Source of the DNA: Zonotrichia leucophrys gambelii
Lineage: Eukaryota; Chordata; Aves; Passeriformes; Passerellidae
Length of the DNA: 64,000 nt
Direction: 5' to 3'
Assembly (NCBI RefSeq): GCF_028769735.1
Contig: NC_088173.1
Coordinates: 68,694,463 to 68,758,462, forward strand
Each line of letters opens with the position of its first letter. The stretch's first letter is position 1. The position numbers and the translations under genes were made by a program. The notes under the pieces are model-generated. The model was not told where the DNA came from. It saw nothing but the letters and a program-made list of their open reading frames with translations, and did not search any database. Shown here one piece after another: positions 23,604 through 34,621 of the stretch.

Positions 23604-23897
23604 AAGGAAAATCCAGCACTGTGGTTCAAAACCACCATTTCCTGCCACAAATGTAAGAATCACAGAGTCAGAGAAGCAGTGAGACAGCTGGTGATGGATG
23701 AGATAAGGACAGAGGGGAGCCCTGTGAGGCAGGAACTGTCTCCTTGTCCTTATCTGAGAACTCAGCTGTGGTCACTCCCCTGCCCAGGAGGTCCTGGGGC
23801 ATCCACAGGGGGCCTGAAGGTGCTCACTCTGCTGAGGGGCCATGATGGGCCATGATGGGCAGCTGTATCCCATCAGAAGGCATCAAAGACTCCTGAA
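23604..23897. other. Non-coding spacer
   Basis: About 300 bases of GC-richer sequence between the LTR and the minisatellite. It includes a short tandem 'ccatgatggg' pair near 23840-23859. No gene. Confidence 0.5.
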
Positions 23898-23898
23898 G

Positions 23899-24027
23899 TG
23901 TCCCCTGATCCACAACATTGCATCATCCAGGTGTCCCTGATCCACAGCATTCCATCACCAAGGCGTCCCCTTATTCAAACCATTCCATCCTCCAGGTGTC
24001 CCTGATCCACAACACATCACCCAGCTG
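23899..24027. repeat. 32-bp minisatellite, four units
   Basis: Four head-to-tail units start at 23899, 23931, 23963 and 23996, each opening 'gtgtccc' or 'gcgtccc' and continuing with 'tgatccacaacattccatc'-like sequence. Periods are 32, 32 and 33. The last unit is shortened. Units differ at several positions, so the array is not young. Confidence 0.8.
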
Positions 24028-25817
24028 AAGTTCCTCACCCCAGGGGAGGTACCTGGGTGTTCCTACCTGAACCTGAGTGAATAGAAACCAAAGAAATGCG
24101 GTGGTTTGGAGGTTTCTTCCATCATTTGATGGGTCTAGTCTGTGACCATTATTTTGACCAACTACCATCAAAATTGCACTGAACAAGTCTCGTTGTGAAG
24201 CCTTTGGGTGATGAGATAGTTTTATTCTTGTCCTTTCTTTCTCGTGCATTTTCTTAGGTGATTTTTGTGCTCTTATATTACTAAAGCTAACAGCCAAAAT
24301 GCCTGCATATCTGTTTTCATTTGCAACCAAATTATTCTACAATGAACCCTACATGTGTATATTCACAAAAAGCACTCATTCAGGGTCATTTCACTCTAAT
24401 CCACCCCAAAAGATTTATTAACAAGAACCTGGGCTACTTTCCCCTTTTAGACTAGATTGTAACAGGTAGTTGTAAAGAGCATATTACTTCAATAAATCTA
24501 AAAATCTACTCATCCCAACAGGGATGTGTAAATCTGCAATCAGCAGAACCTGAATTCAGGGCAATTTTTTAAGGATATTTGTCATTTCCAAGCAATGAAG
24601 TTTCATTTTCTCAGAGCTTTTTTATTTATTTCTGATCATAAACACCAGTGTGGTTCTCTGAATCCGATAAGAAAAACACAACAAACTCTGAATATGGAAT
24701 TACAAAACCAGGAAATTCATGAATGAATAAATAAATCAAAACTAGCTTGTGGAATTGTAAATAATGCAGCATTTCTATAAATCTACTGAAAAATAATGGA
24801 CATGCCTTATGATGAGGGCTTGACATCATCAAAATAGAAGAGACAGAAGGTTCCTGGAAAGGTGTCTCAAGTCACACTGCAGGCTGCATACTCAGACAGT
24901 GATTTATGCACAATTGTGAGCAGTCAAGGCACTCAGGAGGGATCCTTAAGTGCAAAAATCTTAAACTGACCAAGAAGCAATGCAGAGAACATTTGGGAAC
25001 CTATCCTGTTCCTCCAACAGTAACTACTGTGTTCCTGCTTGTTTCTTTCAAGTACACAAAGACAAAACTGCTCTAAAAGAGCCAAGTGAACAGTAAAATA
25101 GCTCATCTCCACCTTGACATACAGGGGAAAGCTCTAAACAAGCTGCTCTCCTCTAAAAATTATTTGGCCAGCCAGGAATTTGGGAATGGTACGGATGGAA
25201 AAACTGCCCTGCTGTGGCAGTCACGGCTGAATCAGTGGATGCTGCTGCTCCAGCAGTCAGTCTCTTGTCACTCATCCCTGATTCCTCATCTCAGGACAGC
25301 TCTGGACATTGCTCTGTCTCATAACTGTAATTTACTGCTCACTGTCACCCAGATTAACCTCATGCAAGAACCTCCAGAGCTGAAATGTACACACCAATTA
25401 TTGCTGATCTTAAATACGAATTGAGATGGAGCTGTTAAATGTGACAGCTGGCAGTATCTTGAGAGTTTATGGATTTTTCAGTTGCTATCATGTTTTTCGT
25501 TCTCCAATCAAGCACAATAACCAGCTGTCTGCTAAGGACATTTCATCTCCATGTACTGCAGCACTCTGTTTTTCCTTTGAGCCATTCCAATTTTTTACTG
25601 ATATATTTGTGAAGAGAAGCTGCCAGCAGCCTTGTGCTTTCTCATTTGTTTTTCTGCTATTTTCTCTTTTGAAGAAATAACATTTTCTTCTTTATAAGAA
25701 ACACAAATTAGAACATATAGCAACTTAGGAGTAAGCAGGTATCAAGGACAGGTAGTAACTTTAGAGAGTAAGATTTCAAAGAGCAAACATTACCCCCATG
25801 GTAAAGTAGGGTTTTCC
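24028..25817. other. AT-rich unique sequence, no gene
   Basis: Non-coding sequence. Frames of 119 residues (23971-24330, minus) and 112 residues (25086-25424, plus) have no recognisable domains. Nothing else identified. Confidence 0.5.
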
Positions 25818-25900
25818 TAGAGCACATTACATAGGATTGCATCCAGATGGTTCTGGAATATTTCCAGTGAGGGACATTCCACAGCCTCTCTGGGAAATCT
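25818..25900 (-). mobile_element. CR1 LINE fragment, minus strand, old
   Basis: The segment 'ggattgcatccagatggttc', then 'ggaatatttccagtgaggg' and 'cattccacagcctctctggg', matches the antisense of the CR1 3' region that normally reads 'catccaggtgggttttgaatatctccag...'. It lacks the tip. Diverged, so the limits are approximate. Confidence 0.65.
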
Positions 25901-28900
25901 AGTTCCCAGATGTGATTCTCACGTCTAAACATTAAATCATCAGCAGTAATACAAGACTCCATTAAGAATTGATCATAGCACTCAGACACACAGAAATATC
26001 TGTCCCAAAAAACCAATTATAACTAAAAAAGAAAAGCTCCTCTGGAATGTCAGCAAGGACCGGGAGCAGGAACTCTGGATAAGAGGCAAAGCAAGGCAGG
26101 AGAATGCAAGTTGGCTTAATAATGAGCCCAAAGGCTTTGGAGGAGAAAATCATATTTGAACCAGCTGGGAAATGCCTTTTCAAAATCAGATTTGAATTAA
26201 TGCCAAGCCAGTACTGGAGTGATTACAGAGGTCTTTAACACTCATGGCTTACTCACTTGTCAACTGCTTTCCAAATTTACCATTGATACACCCCAGCAAC
26301 ACAACATTCAGTCTGTCTCTGGCACTGGCTCTGATGATGTCAGAGGGAATTCAAAGCATTCTTTTTTAAGCATATTTTTCTAAAGATATAATTTTCCCTC
26401 TTTCTTATGTTAATCAGACCTCAACCCAGCAGCACCCAGAGTGTTGCTAGAAAGGGTGCCCAGCACTGGGTTGAGTTTGGCAGTGCATTTCTGAGCCAGG
26501 AGTTTAAGAGCTGGAACTCCCAGGTTCCTGGTATTTTTGCTCTCTGACAGCCTGCAATATAAATCATGAAGGATCCAGGAGAGAAAAGCAGCAGGAAACT
26601 AGACCCCAATCAGAGCTAACCATCCGTTAAATAAGGCTTTCATTTAGACAAATGGAAAACAATTGCATTAAGAGCTTCTGTGGAGCTGCATTTAGGTCTT
26701 CTCTGTAGGACAGAAGTCTAGAAATGTAATTTTATTTTGAAATAAATTATGGGATTTATCATACATACATAAGAAGCTGAAAAATACCCTATCAATTTTC
26801 TCTGAGACGTTGGCAAAAAAAAGTCATATGACAGAGCAAACTGAGAACTCTCTTGTCTTTGCTTCCCAAAAGTAACAGATTCTAAAGTTCAGTTGAGTTC
26901 ATGAGAGAAATAATAGATATCAAGCTGGGAAAAGATTTTGTCAAAGTTACAGATAAGGCAAATGAAGAATATGCATAATTCTGGATATACAAAGAATAAT
27001 GAGGCAGTTTATAGCTCATCTCCACAGAAATTCTTCCAGAGAACTCCCAGGGATCTCCCTTCCACAGGGTTTAGGTACTGGGAGACTCTGCTCAATGCAG
27101 TAACAATACAAATATATAGTTATTCATAGAACTCATAAAGAGCCTAGGGACTAATTAAAACCATTATTTGACAGGTAGGAAATGGAGCAAATCAACATTT
27201 ATCTGAGGAGAAGGGAGCAGAAACCATAACACATCTTTTACAACAATAAATAATACAGCTGCAGAAGCAGCACCATTTTCACTTACCTAAGTAAAAATCT
27301 CCCCTCTCCTTCTTTCTACCAACTTTCCCTTTTCAGATTTTTCTTTGGATGCCAAAATTTTGAAAGTATCTACTTTTTCTTCAACTCATAGCCTTTTCCT
27401 TCAGCTCTTGAAGGTTTGTAAGGAGCAGTCCTCTGAACCCAAATCATAGAAGTAGATGAATGAAAAGGAACTATTTTAAGCTGGAGAAGGACTGAACTAA
27501 CACTGACTGAACAGCACATTTCCAACACCCTGCCCTTCATCTGCATCCTTTAAATATCACCACAAAGTATTTACTTTGCTGTATGCTCATTTGATCAACA
27601 CTCATCCCAAAAAAACCCCCATCATTTTTCAGCTATCATCAAACAGAAGAAACCCCAGAACATGAATGACTGATTCATTTCATAATCTCTAAAGCAAGAG
27701 CAGGATTGCAGTGGTGTAAATCCACACAGGCAGAAGATGTTAAAGATGTGCATCTCTGCAAAATCAACCTTGATCAGACTTAGAACTGTGCCATGTTTGG
27801 TGTGTCCCATTCACTTCTATCCTTCTGAAAACTTGTGAAAGTTTTAAAATCCTTTCAAGTGAGATCTTTTGTTATACTGAACATACTTTTGAGAACCCAA
27901 GATAATCAATCTACACGTTTCAAGGAAATAGGTTTCGTACCAAAGCAAGTTCTGCCATTGCAGAATGGATGAAATTCAATCCTTAGATAACAGGAGCTGC
28001 CTACAAGCTCAGGATCTGTTTTTCTGTCCTGGCTGTGGGATTTAATTAATTTATCACAGAAGTCTAAAGATATTTAACTTACCCCTGCCCATATTAGATT
28101 ATAACGGTTGTCATCTCAATGGCTCTTCAGGCTCTGTTGGCAATATTGATCTCATCTCCAGTATTGATCTGGTCTCTGACAATTATAACTGGAGCTTAAG
28201 CAACGGGGGCTCAAATGAGTGAATGAAGGAAGGATTCTGGCAATTTGTCCATTCCTAGAGCACACATGATATTGAAGTTGGCTGGCAGCTACAAACTGAC
28301 TCATGGAGGATTCAAATTCCTTGGAGGTGCAGACTGAGAAGTCAATGCTCAAAGAAGCATTGGAATTTTTTAACCTGGTATCTTAAAATGGCATCCACCC
28401 TTAAAGAACTGAATTGGCACCCCCTACTTTACCTGTCCCTACAAAAAAATTAAATTTAGGCATAGCAATATCTAATCTTAATCCCATCCTTTATAACTGC
28501 TAACATCAGTTTGGAAGTTATCATTGTAAAATTCTACCACATCAGATCTAGTTAAATCAGAAGTTCTGCATTTTATGTAAATTAAGTATATATTCAGTTT
28601 TTATAATGTTTACTCAATAGATATAAAAAAAAATCTTACTTAAGTTGACTACATTTCAGTATACATTGACTACATTCAGTATAAGGCAGAAAAATAAATA
28701 AATTACAGGGGTTGTGCAACTCAGACTAAGAAGGACACAAAAAAGGGGGAAAAAAAACTGAATAAAAACCATACTGTGGAAACCATAAAAACAGCTGCTC
28801 ACACCATTATGTGTTTAAGTAAAAATGATGAAATTATATTAGCAACCTTCAGAGTGGTCATAAATGCCTGCAGGAATTTAAAGGTTTCCTCTCTCTGTAA

Positions 28901-30031
28901 ATGCAGTCAGAAATAAAGTAAGAATGTTTCTGGTCCAAGGGCAAATTTCATCATTACCAAAACTCTGTGTACTGAAAAAGAGGCACCACAATAAAATGAG
29001 AAGCCACCACTCATCAATTCTTAAAGATTTTTTCAAAAGACATTTAAGGATTAGACCAGTATTGCTTCTCCAAAGCAAGATTTTGTAAGAAGAAACCCAG
29101 CAAGTTCTTTTCCACCATAGCCTCAACACCTGATATTTAATGTTCTCTTTTATAATTTCTAACCCCTAACACAGCAGCAAAACTTCACATTCATTCAAGC
29201 TTTCACAAGAACCTGTCAACCATCATTTCAAAAAACTAAGAGCCAAATAATGTTTTTCAATTCAATCAAACAGCTATTCCTTGAGGTGACTCTGTTACAT
29301 GGAACAATGTCTTTGAAAAGCAACATTTAAGCCTAAACTGTAAAATAAAGTGACTGAAGGACTGAAGTTTGCACAACTGATACAGAATTCCATCACTCTC
29401 ACAACTGTAACAGAACCAGTGAAAATAACAACGTTAAAGGTCTATCCTTGAACACCCTCTTCAGCATTATTTTGATGCTGATTCCAGCAAAATGGGATCA
29501 AAATGTGTCATCTGATACTCTGAGAGCAACCAAAGAAACAGCAAAGTGGAGGATGCTCAGTTTGACACATCTTGGCAAATATTTTAAATTTAAAACAGGT
29601 TTTTGATGTTGCTTTGGTCTTTTTCCCACATCCTCAAAAGGACATGACAATAGAACATCTGAGTTTTAATACACAACACTGGGTGGAGAATTTTCTGGGA
29701 CAAGTTCTGTTTGTGCACAGCAAAGGTTATGCACTGCCCGTTCACACCACGTTGAACAATCCAACACCTCTGAAACCCCTATCCAGAGAGTTGATTTTGT
29801 GTGACCAGCACTAGTGCTGAACTCACTACTTTCATGGCAACTGAGTATCTCACAGCTCCACCAGAAAGAGAAACCTTCAGTGATTTAATCCACATACCAA
29901 AAAGTCAACCTCTTGTGAATATTTATGGATAACATCCTAAAAATCAAACACAATGACCATCCCACAGGGGCAAGCATACTGAAAATTACCCATATTCCTG
30001 TTCAATAAGAAAATCATTCTTGGGCTGTTTC
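25901..30031. other. AT-rich unique sequence, no gene
   Basis: Four kilobases without a named element. A 9-bp inverted pair 'ctcaaccca' and 'tgggttgag' lies near 26419 and 26469, and a 20-bp near-tandem 'ttgactacatttcagtata' pair lies near 28644. All frames are short and look random. Confidence 0.55.
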
Positions 30032-30258
30032 GCATTTATATTACTCACCATTGTTTTCATTTTAAAAAGTATTCTACTTCAAAAGGCTAGCTACCACATA
30101 AGAAGAAGCTTTAATGCCAAATTCACGGGGAGCACCAAGTTTGCATTTATATTACTCACTATTGTTTTAATTTTAAAAAGTATTCTACTTCCAAAGGAAC
30201 TGCTAGTTATCACATAAGAAGAAACTTTAGTGCTAAATTCATGGGGAGCATTGAGTTC
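30032..30258. repeat. 111-bp tandem duplication next to the assembly gap
   Basis: Two units begin 'gcatttatattactcac' at 30032 and 30143. Each contains 'ttttaaaaagtattctactt', a 'cacataagaagaa' block and 'cggggagca' or 'tggggagca'. The second unit is slightly longer. The array ends about 70 bases before the run of N, and a second 20-bp near-repeat ('ctgatcata' at 30292 and 30312) runs up to the gap, so the missing sequence may be more tandem repeat. Confidence 0.8.
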
Positions 30259-30325
30259 CCTGGCAGGTACAACATCACCCCCCATGTCCTCCTGATCATA
30301 CTCATGAGCTTCTGATCATACCCAA

Positions 30326-30423
30326 NNNNNNNNNNNNNNNNNNNNNNNNNNNNNNNNNNNNNNNNNNNNNNNNNNNNNNNNNNNNNNNNNNNNNNNNNNN
30401 NNNNNNNNNNNNNNNNNNNNNNN
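30326..30423. other. Assembly gap (98 N)
   Basis: A run of 98 undetermined bases. The size is not a round 100, so it may be an estimated gap. The frame on the minus strand that crosses it (30210-30503) is meaningless. Confidence 0.99.
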
Positions 30424-31102
30424 ATAAAAATGAACCAGTAAATCCCAGAGTCATGCAGCAGAATTAGAAGATAGCACGTTATAAATGCCACAGTATTTCT
30501 CACAGCACAAACTTGTAAGGATGAGAAAGTAAAAAAATTAATTCCTCTCAGCTCATAAACAAATAAGTGGAGAATATTAGACTTGAGACAACCTGCTATT
30601 AATACTCTGCTTTCAGTATTTATGGATTTGCATGAAATTATATCTCCCCTCTTGCTCCAGTTTCACACCCTGGCTGTTGATATTACACTACATTTCTGTG
30701 AAGAGGCTCATCAACAGTGGTTTTACCATTTCTGGGCCAGTATAACTGAAAAATGTATTTTTGCCAGTGTTCTGCAGGCTGTTTGCTGAGCAGACCCAGT
30801 GTCCCGCAGCTCAGGAAGGCGCCAGAGGGAGCAGAGGCTGCCCAAGGTGGCATCGGCTGCTTTGGCTTCTCATTCCTCCTTGAACCTTTCCAAAACATCT
30901 CCCGGTGATTTCCACACCTCGCTCCTTCAGAAAGCTCAAAAGGAACAAGTCAAAAGCTCACAGGGCCTTTCCCCAACATATCAGTTTTTCCCCCTTATTT
31001 TTTTTTAATCATAATTTCACTCTCCTATGCCTGGCTATAAAAAAAACCCCATTGCTTTGAGTAATGCAGATTTTAAATCAGCGGTGTTTGTACAACTCAA
31101 AA
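30424..31102. other. Non-coding, no recognisable element
   Basis: Mixed sequence, GC-richer at 30780-30960. No repeat or exon recognised. Confidence 0.5.
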
Positions 31103-31287
31103 AATCAGAGAATCACAGAATGGTTTGAGTTGGAGGGGACCTTGCAGGACATCCAGTTCCAACCCCATTCCATGGCAGGGACACCTTCCATCAGCCCAGG
31201 GTGCTCCAAGTCCATGCCAGCCTTGGGCATTCCAGGGATCCAGGGGCAGCCACAGCTGCTCTGGGCACCCTGTGCCAGGGCCTCGCC
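31103..31287 (-). mobile_element. CR1 LINE 3' end, minus strand
   Basis: Reverse CR1 tail: 'aatcagagaatcacagaat', 'ggtttgagttggaggggac', 'ccatggcagggacaccttcc', 'agcccagggtgctccaag', 'gggatccaggggcagccac' and 'caccctgtgccagggcctc'. The terminal repeat is well preserved. It stops sharply at 'cctcgcc', then AT-rich host DNA begins. The frames in this interval on both strands are artefacts. Confidence 0.94.
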
Positions 31288-31353
31288 AAAAATAACAACA
31301 CAATGCCCGCAAACCTTCCAATTTTAGTTCTGTTTACAAATATTCCTATTTTG

Positions 31354-31425
31354 GATGAGTTGATAAAGTAAAAGTTGGGTAAAAAAAAATGAGCTGATAA
31401 AGTAAAAGTAAAGTTGGGTAAAAAG
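31354..31425. repeat. 34-bp tandem duplication
   Basis: 'atgagttgataaagtaaaag' at 31355 recurs as 'atgagctgataaagtaaaag' at 31389, each followed by 'ttgggtaaaaa'. Two units only. Confidence 0.75.
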
Positions 31426-31937
31426 AATGTATTTTTATCATGTCCCACTGCAGGGCAACCATGCCAGGAAAAAAACAAACACAAGCAAAAAACCTATGGA
31501 GCAAACAAAAATGTTTTACAGACATTTTCTTTCAAAGCGTCCTGGTGCATCATCCCTGCAGTACCACAGCAACCTCAAACAAGTGTCACAAAACAGCAAT
31601 CTCTCTTCTTCTGAGCTCCAAAACTTCCCAATTGCCTGCGGCACTCTCCAAATACTTGAGGTTTTTGTTATTTTTCTTCTTTCATCAAGTCAGACGGCTG
31701 CTCAGCTGTCTCATCCAGCAATGTTTTATTCCAATCAGCCACTTCAGAAGCAAGGCAAAGGCAGGTCAGGTTCTCATCATGAGCACATTTTGCTGATCTT
31801 GTACACACATCTGGTAAGAGACTCAGGGACAGCGTTGTTGTCATAAAAATTTACCTTGGGAGGAGAAGTTTGCAAGCAGTTTCTTTGTTTTGGATGAAAT
31901 GCTCACACTGAGTCAGACAAGGCTGTTCTGTGAGCAC
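31426..31937. other. Non-coding, no recognisable element
   Basis: Half a kilobase before the solo LTR. Three overlapping plus-strand frames (up to 139 residues at 31427-31846) run through it in different phases, without domains. Overlap of three long frames in three phases argues against any being real. Confidence 0.5.
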
Positions 31938-31943
31938 TCATTC
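31938..31943. repeat. Target-site duplication, left copy (family 1, minus copy)
   Basis: Hexamer 'tcattc' directly before the LTR, repeated exactly at 32612-32617. Confidence 0.9.
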
Positions 31944-32611
31944 TGTGGAGGGGGGCATATGTGGCCCGAAGTTTAGAGTCCGGCTGGCTGAGGGCGAAAG
32001 GCCGACGCCCCTCTGCAATTCCTGGCCAGCGCCCTTCGGCGTCTGAGGGCCTCGGGCTGCGCTGGCTGCGGACTGGCTTACACCGCTGGTATTGGGGAGG
32101 AACGGAGCTGACCATTTCCCGGGGGTTAAACATCGGTTTATTGAAGGTGTTGCGGGATCCAAACGCGGGGAAACCAACCGGGAAAAAGTTTTTTCCATAG
32201 GGGGTGAAACAGGATTATAAAGGAGGGGGTGGGTACAGGCGAACCAATCGGGAAAGGTGAGGGGATGAACTTCACAGAACTGACACTCCATGGAGACCAA
32301 TAATCAAAAGGTAAGGAGGTGTCCTGGGACCCCAGCCACCACCATCTCCAGAGAGGAGAAGGTTCTCGAAACCTGGGAGGAGGAAGGGAGTGATTGACTG
32401 GACAGGGAGGAACAACTTTCACTTATAAGGGAAACCAGGGGAGGAGCAATTACACATCGGCAACTATGAATAGCGGTTACCATGGCAACTTAGCTGACAG
32501 GGTAGCAGTGGCGGGAAAAACTGGGGGAACAAAACCATTTTACACATAATAGGGGAGAACAATACATAAATTGGGGGAATAACACAAGAAACTTAACAAC
32601 ACACTACAACA
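31944..32611 (-). mobile_element. Solo LTR, endogenous retrovirus, family 1 (minus copy)
   Basis: A complete 668-bp LTR. On the minus strand it begins TGTTGTAGTGTG and ends CCTCCACA, flanked by a perfect 6-bp target-site duplication 'tcattc' (31938-31943 and 32612-32617). It carries AATAAA on the minus strand (complement of 32137-32142), a 'ttataagtgaaag' promoter-like box, and a CpG-rich U5 end (31960-32100). It is the same family as the plus-strand LTR at 3214-3777, with about 100 extra bases. No internal viral sequence adjoins it. The 120- and 114-residue frames here and nearby are not genes. Confidence 0.93.
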
Positions 32612-32617
32612 TCATTC

Positions 32618-33226
32618 CACGAGCATTTCAGCCCCTGAAGGTTGTGATTTCCCAGATTTCCATCATTTTCTCCCCAATACACCCAGTTTCCATCCCTCCA
32701 GCTGCAGAAGGGCTCCCTGTCCTCCCTATCCATGGGAATGGCTGCCTTCTGCTTCCCTGTGTGGAATAACTTACATATAAAAAATAAAAGCGTGTTCTAA
32801 ATAAATAAATGGCAAACAGAAATGAACAGTGAACCATCATTTGCATCTCATCTCCAAGCAGAAGCAATTTTACAATATTAACTGTGCTGGGGGATACAAT
32901 AAAATCAAAAGTCTTACATGGGGGAAAAATATTCAAAACATATTTTCCAAATTTATTTAGAAGCAGCCTCAAATAATCTGATTCAGTAAAACTTTTTTGT
33001 TTTCCCCTTCATCCTTCCCCACCTTTTTTTTGGTGTGTGTGTGGATGGATCACCCTCCTCTAAAACACCTCCTGTAAAAGGAAAAATATTTGGGTGATGT
33101 GTGAATGTTGCCATAAAATAATTGAGCATTCAGGTCTAAGGCGGTTAATCAGACTTGATCAATAGGGTCAACAGAATGTGTTGACCTGATCAATATGGAA
33201 AATGTAATGCAAAATGCTAATTTTTC
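32618..33226. other. AT-rich non-coding
   Basis: Unique AT-rich sequence between the solo LTR and the AT microsatellite. No gene or named repeat. Confidence 0.5.
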
Positions 33227-33252
33227 ATATATATATATATATATATATATAT
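33227..33252. repeat. (AT)13 microsatellite
   Basis: Thirteen uninterrupted AT dinucleotides. Length is likely to vary between individuals. Confidence 0.95.
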
Positions 33253-33991
33253 GCACCTTGTATTGAGACAGAATCTCAACCAAATCCAAAATCTATTAAA
33301 CTTAAATCTGGGCTACGTCTCAGAAACATCTGAAATACAGAGATTTAGTTACTTCAAAAAAAAAAAATGTGTCAAACCAGAATAAAACACAATAAAAAAG
33401 CCTCAGATCATGTTTTTTTATATAAAGTTCTTCAGTAACCTCTATGAGATTTACTACAGTAAGACTGCAATAAATACATCTACAAGGATAAGCAACATCA
33501 TAAAAATCTCATGAAAAGTAAAAATGAGTTGTGCAGGAGCATGAAATGAAATTACAAATGTTAATAAAGGCTTTATGAATATCAAATTTCCCACATATTC
33601 TCAGTGGACAAAAGTGGGGCTTAACGACTCCAGCAAAAAGCACATTTTGATGCCACAATTAAGTTTTTGATAGTTCCACCCTACAGAAATGGAAATTCTG
33701 GAAACCCAGCACAGGCTTCCCTGCTGGACTGGAGTGAAATGAGATGCTGATTGCACACGCTCGTTTTCTGGCTCAGTGAGCTCCTTGCAGAGTGCTGGGG
33801 AGCTGTGCTGACAAATCCATCACCCCACAGAGGCACAGCGACAGCCCCACGGCCCCACCCAGCACAGCCTCTGCAAGTTTAGGGCAGCCACCAACGGGGA
33901 AATCCACAGGAAAATGTTCTGCACAGTTCTGGGCGGCGAGATGGAGAAAAGGGATAGAAAAATGGTTTATTACATTCAGTTTTACACCCTC
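33253..33991. other. Non-coding, no recognisable element
   Basis: AT-rich up to about 33700, then a GC-richer 250 bases (33715-33960). The 199-residue plus frame at 33792-34391, the longest in the window, starts here but runs into the next LTR in antisense and is not a gene. Confidence 0.5.
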
Positions 33992-33996
33992 CTTTG
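33992..33996. repeat. Target-site duplication, left copy (family 2, copy B)
   Basis: Pentamer 'ctttg' directly before the LTR, repeated at 34617-34621. Copy A of the same family shows six bases, so one outer base may have mutated here. Confidence 0.7.
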
Positions 33997-34616
33997 TGTC
34001 GGGTTTTCGGCTGTTTGAAGGGCCTGGAAAGGCCCGGAGTGGCCTTGGGGCAGCCCGCGTATCGAAGGACGAGAAGAGGCTTCAGTTCTTCTTTCGGTTT
34101 TTATGTTTATTAATTGTTTATCTAAAAGATTTTCTTTCGGCCCGACAGAGCTCTGCTCAGCAGCCAGCCATGAGCACACTGTGCTGCCCTCCGGGGCAGT
34201 CACCTATCTTTATACCCATGGTTACGTGTACAATATTTATCATTTTTCCCCAATACCATTTATTCTTATTGCTGGGTGCACTTTCAGTAATAACCAATCC
34301 AAAAATGCCACCATCACCAAAGAAGATGGAGGAGAAGAAGAAGAAGAAGAAGGACAGGACACGCCCCAATTCCTCCATCTTACTTCTCTAAACCCCCCTG
34401 TACAGAAATCCTAAACCCTGTGTCTCACCCTCTAATTAACTAATCCCTTCACCATTCACCCCGGTGAAACCCTCCTATCCTCATACAGGTGTCGTCTCCT
34501 GTGTAGGATCAAAGTCCAGCCACCAGACACTTCTGGCAACATTCCAGGACTCCTGGGCCCCCCAAGGGTGGTCTCGGTGGCCCGGCACCTCAGGACTCAG
34601 ATCCTGAGATCCCACA
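33997..34616 (-). mobile_element. Solo LTR, endogenous retrovirus, family 2 (copy B)
   Basis: A complete 620-bp LTR, minus strand, beginning TGTGGGATCTCAGG and ending AACCCGACA on that strand. By hand alignment it differs from copy A (22983-23597) at roughly 17 substitutions and about five single-base indels, near 97% identity. Minus-strand TATAAA (complement of 34209-34214) and AATAAA (complement of 34106-34111) are intact. Its flanking duplication ('ctttg') differs from that of copy A, so the two are separate insertions rather than the ends of one provirus. Confidence 0.92.
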
Positions 34617-34621
34617 CTTTG

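Noticed and set aside
23899..24027. Regular 32-bp repeat as a CRISPR array
   Set aside because: Units are contiguous without unique spacers and the host is clearly a vertebrate.
31427..31846. 139-residue plus frame overlapping two other long frames
   Set aside because: Three phases are open at once with no domain, which is expected by chance in stop-poor sequence.
33792..34391. Longest open frame in the window (199 residues, plus strand)
   Set aside because: Most of it is antisense to a solo LTR, and the same peptide appears from the other LTR copy at 23.1 kb. It has no domain and the frame ends in simple repeat.
22983..34616. Two family 2 LTRs read as the ends of one provirus
   Set aside because: Their target-site duplications differ ('agcacc' and 'ctttg'), and the 10.4 kb between them shows no retroviral genes, primer-binding site or polypurine tract that I can see.
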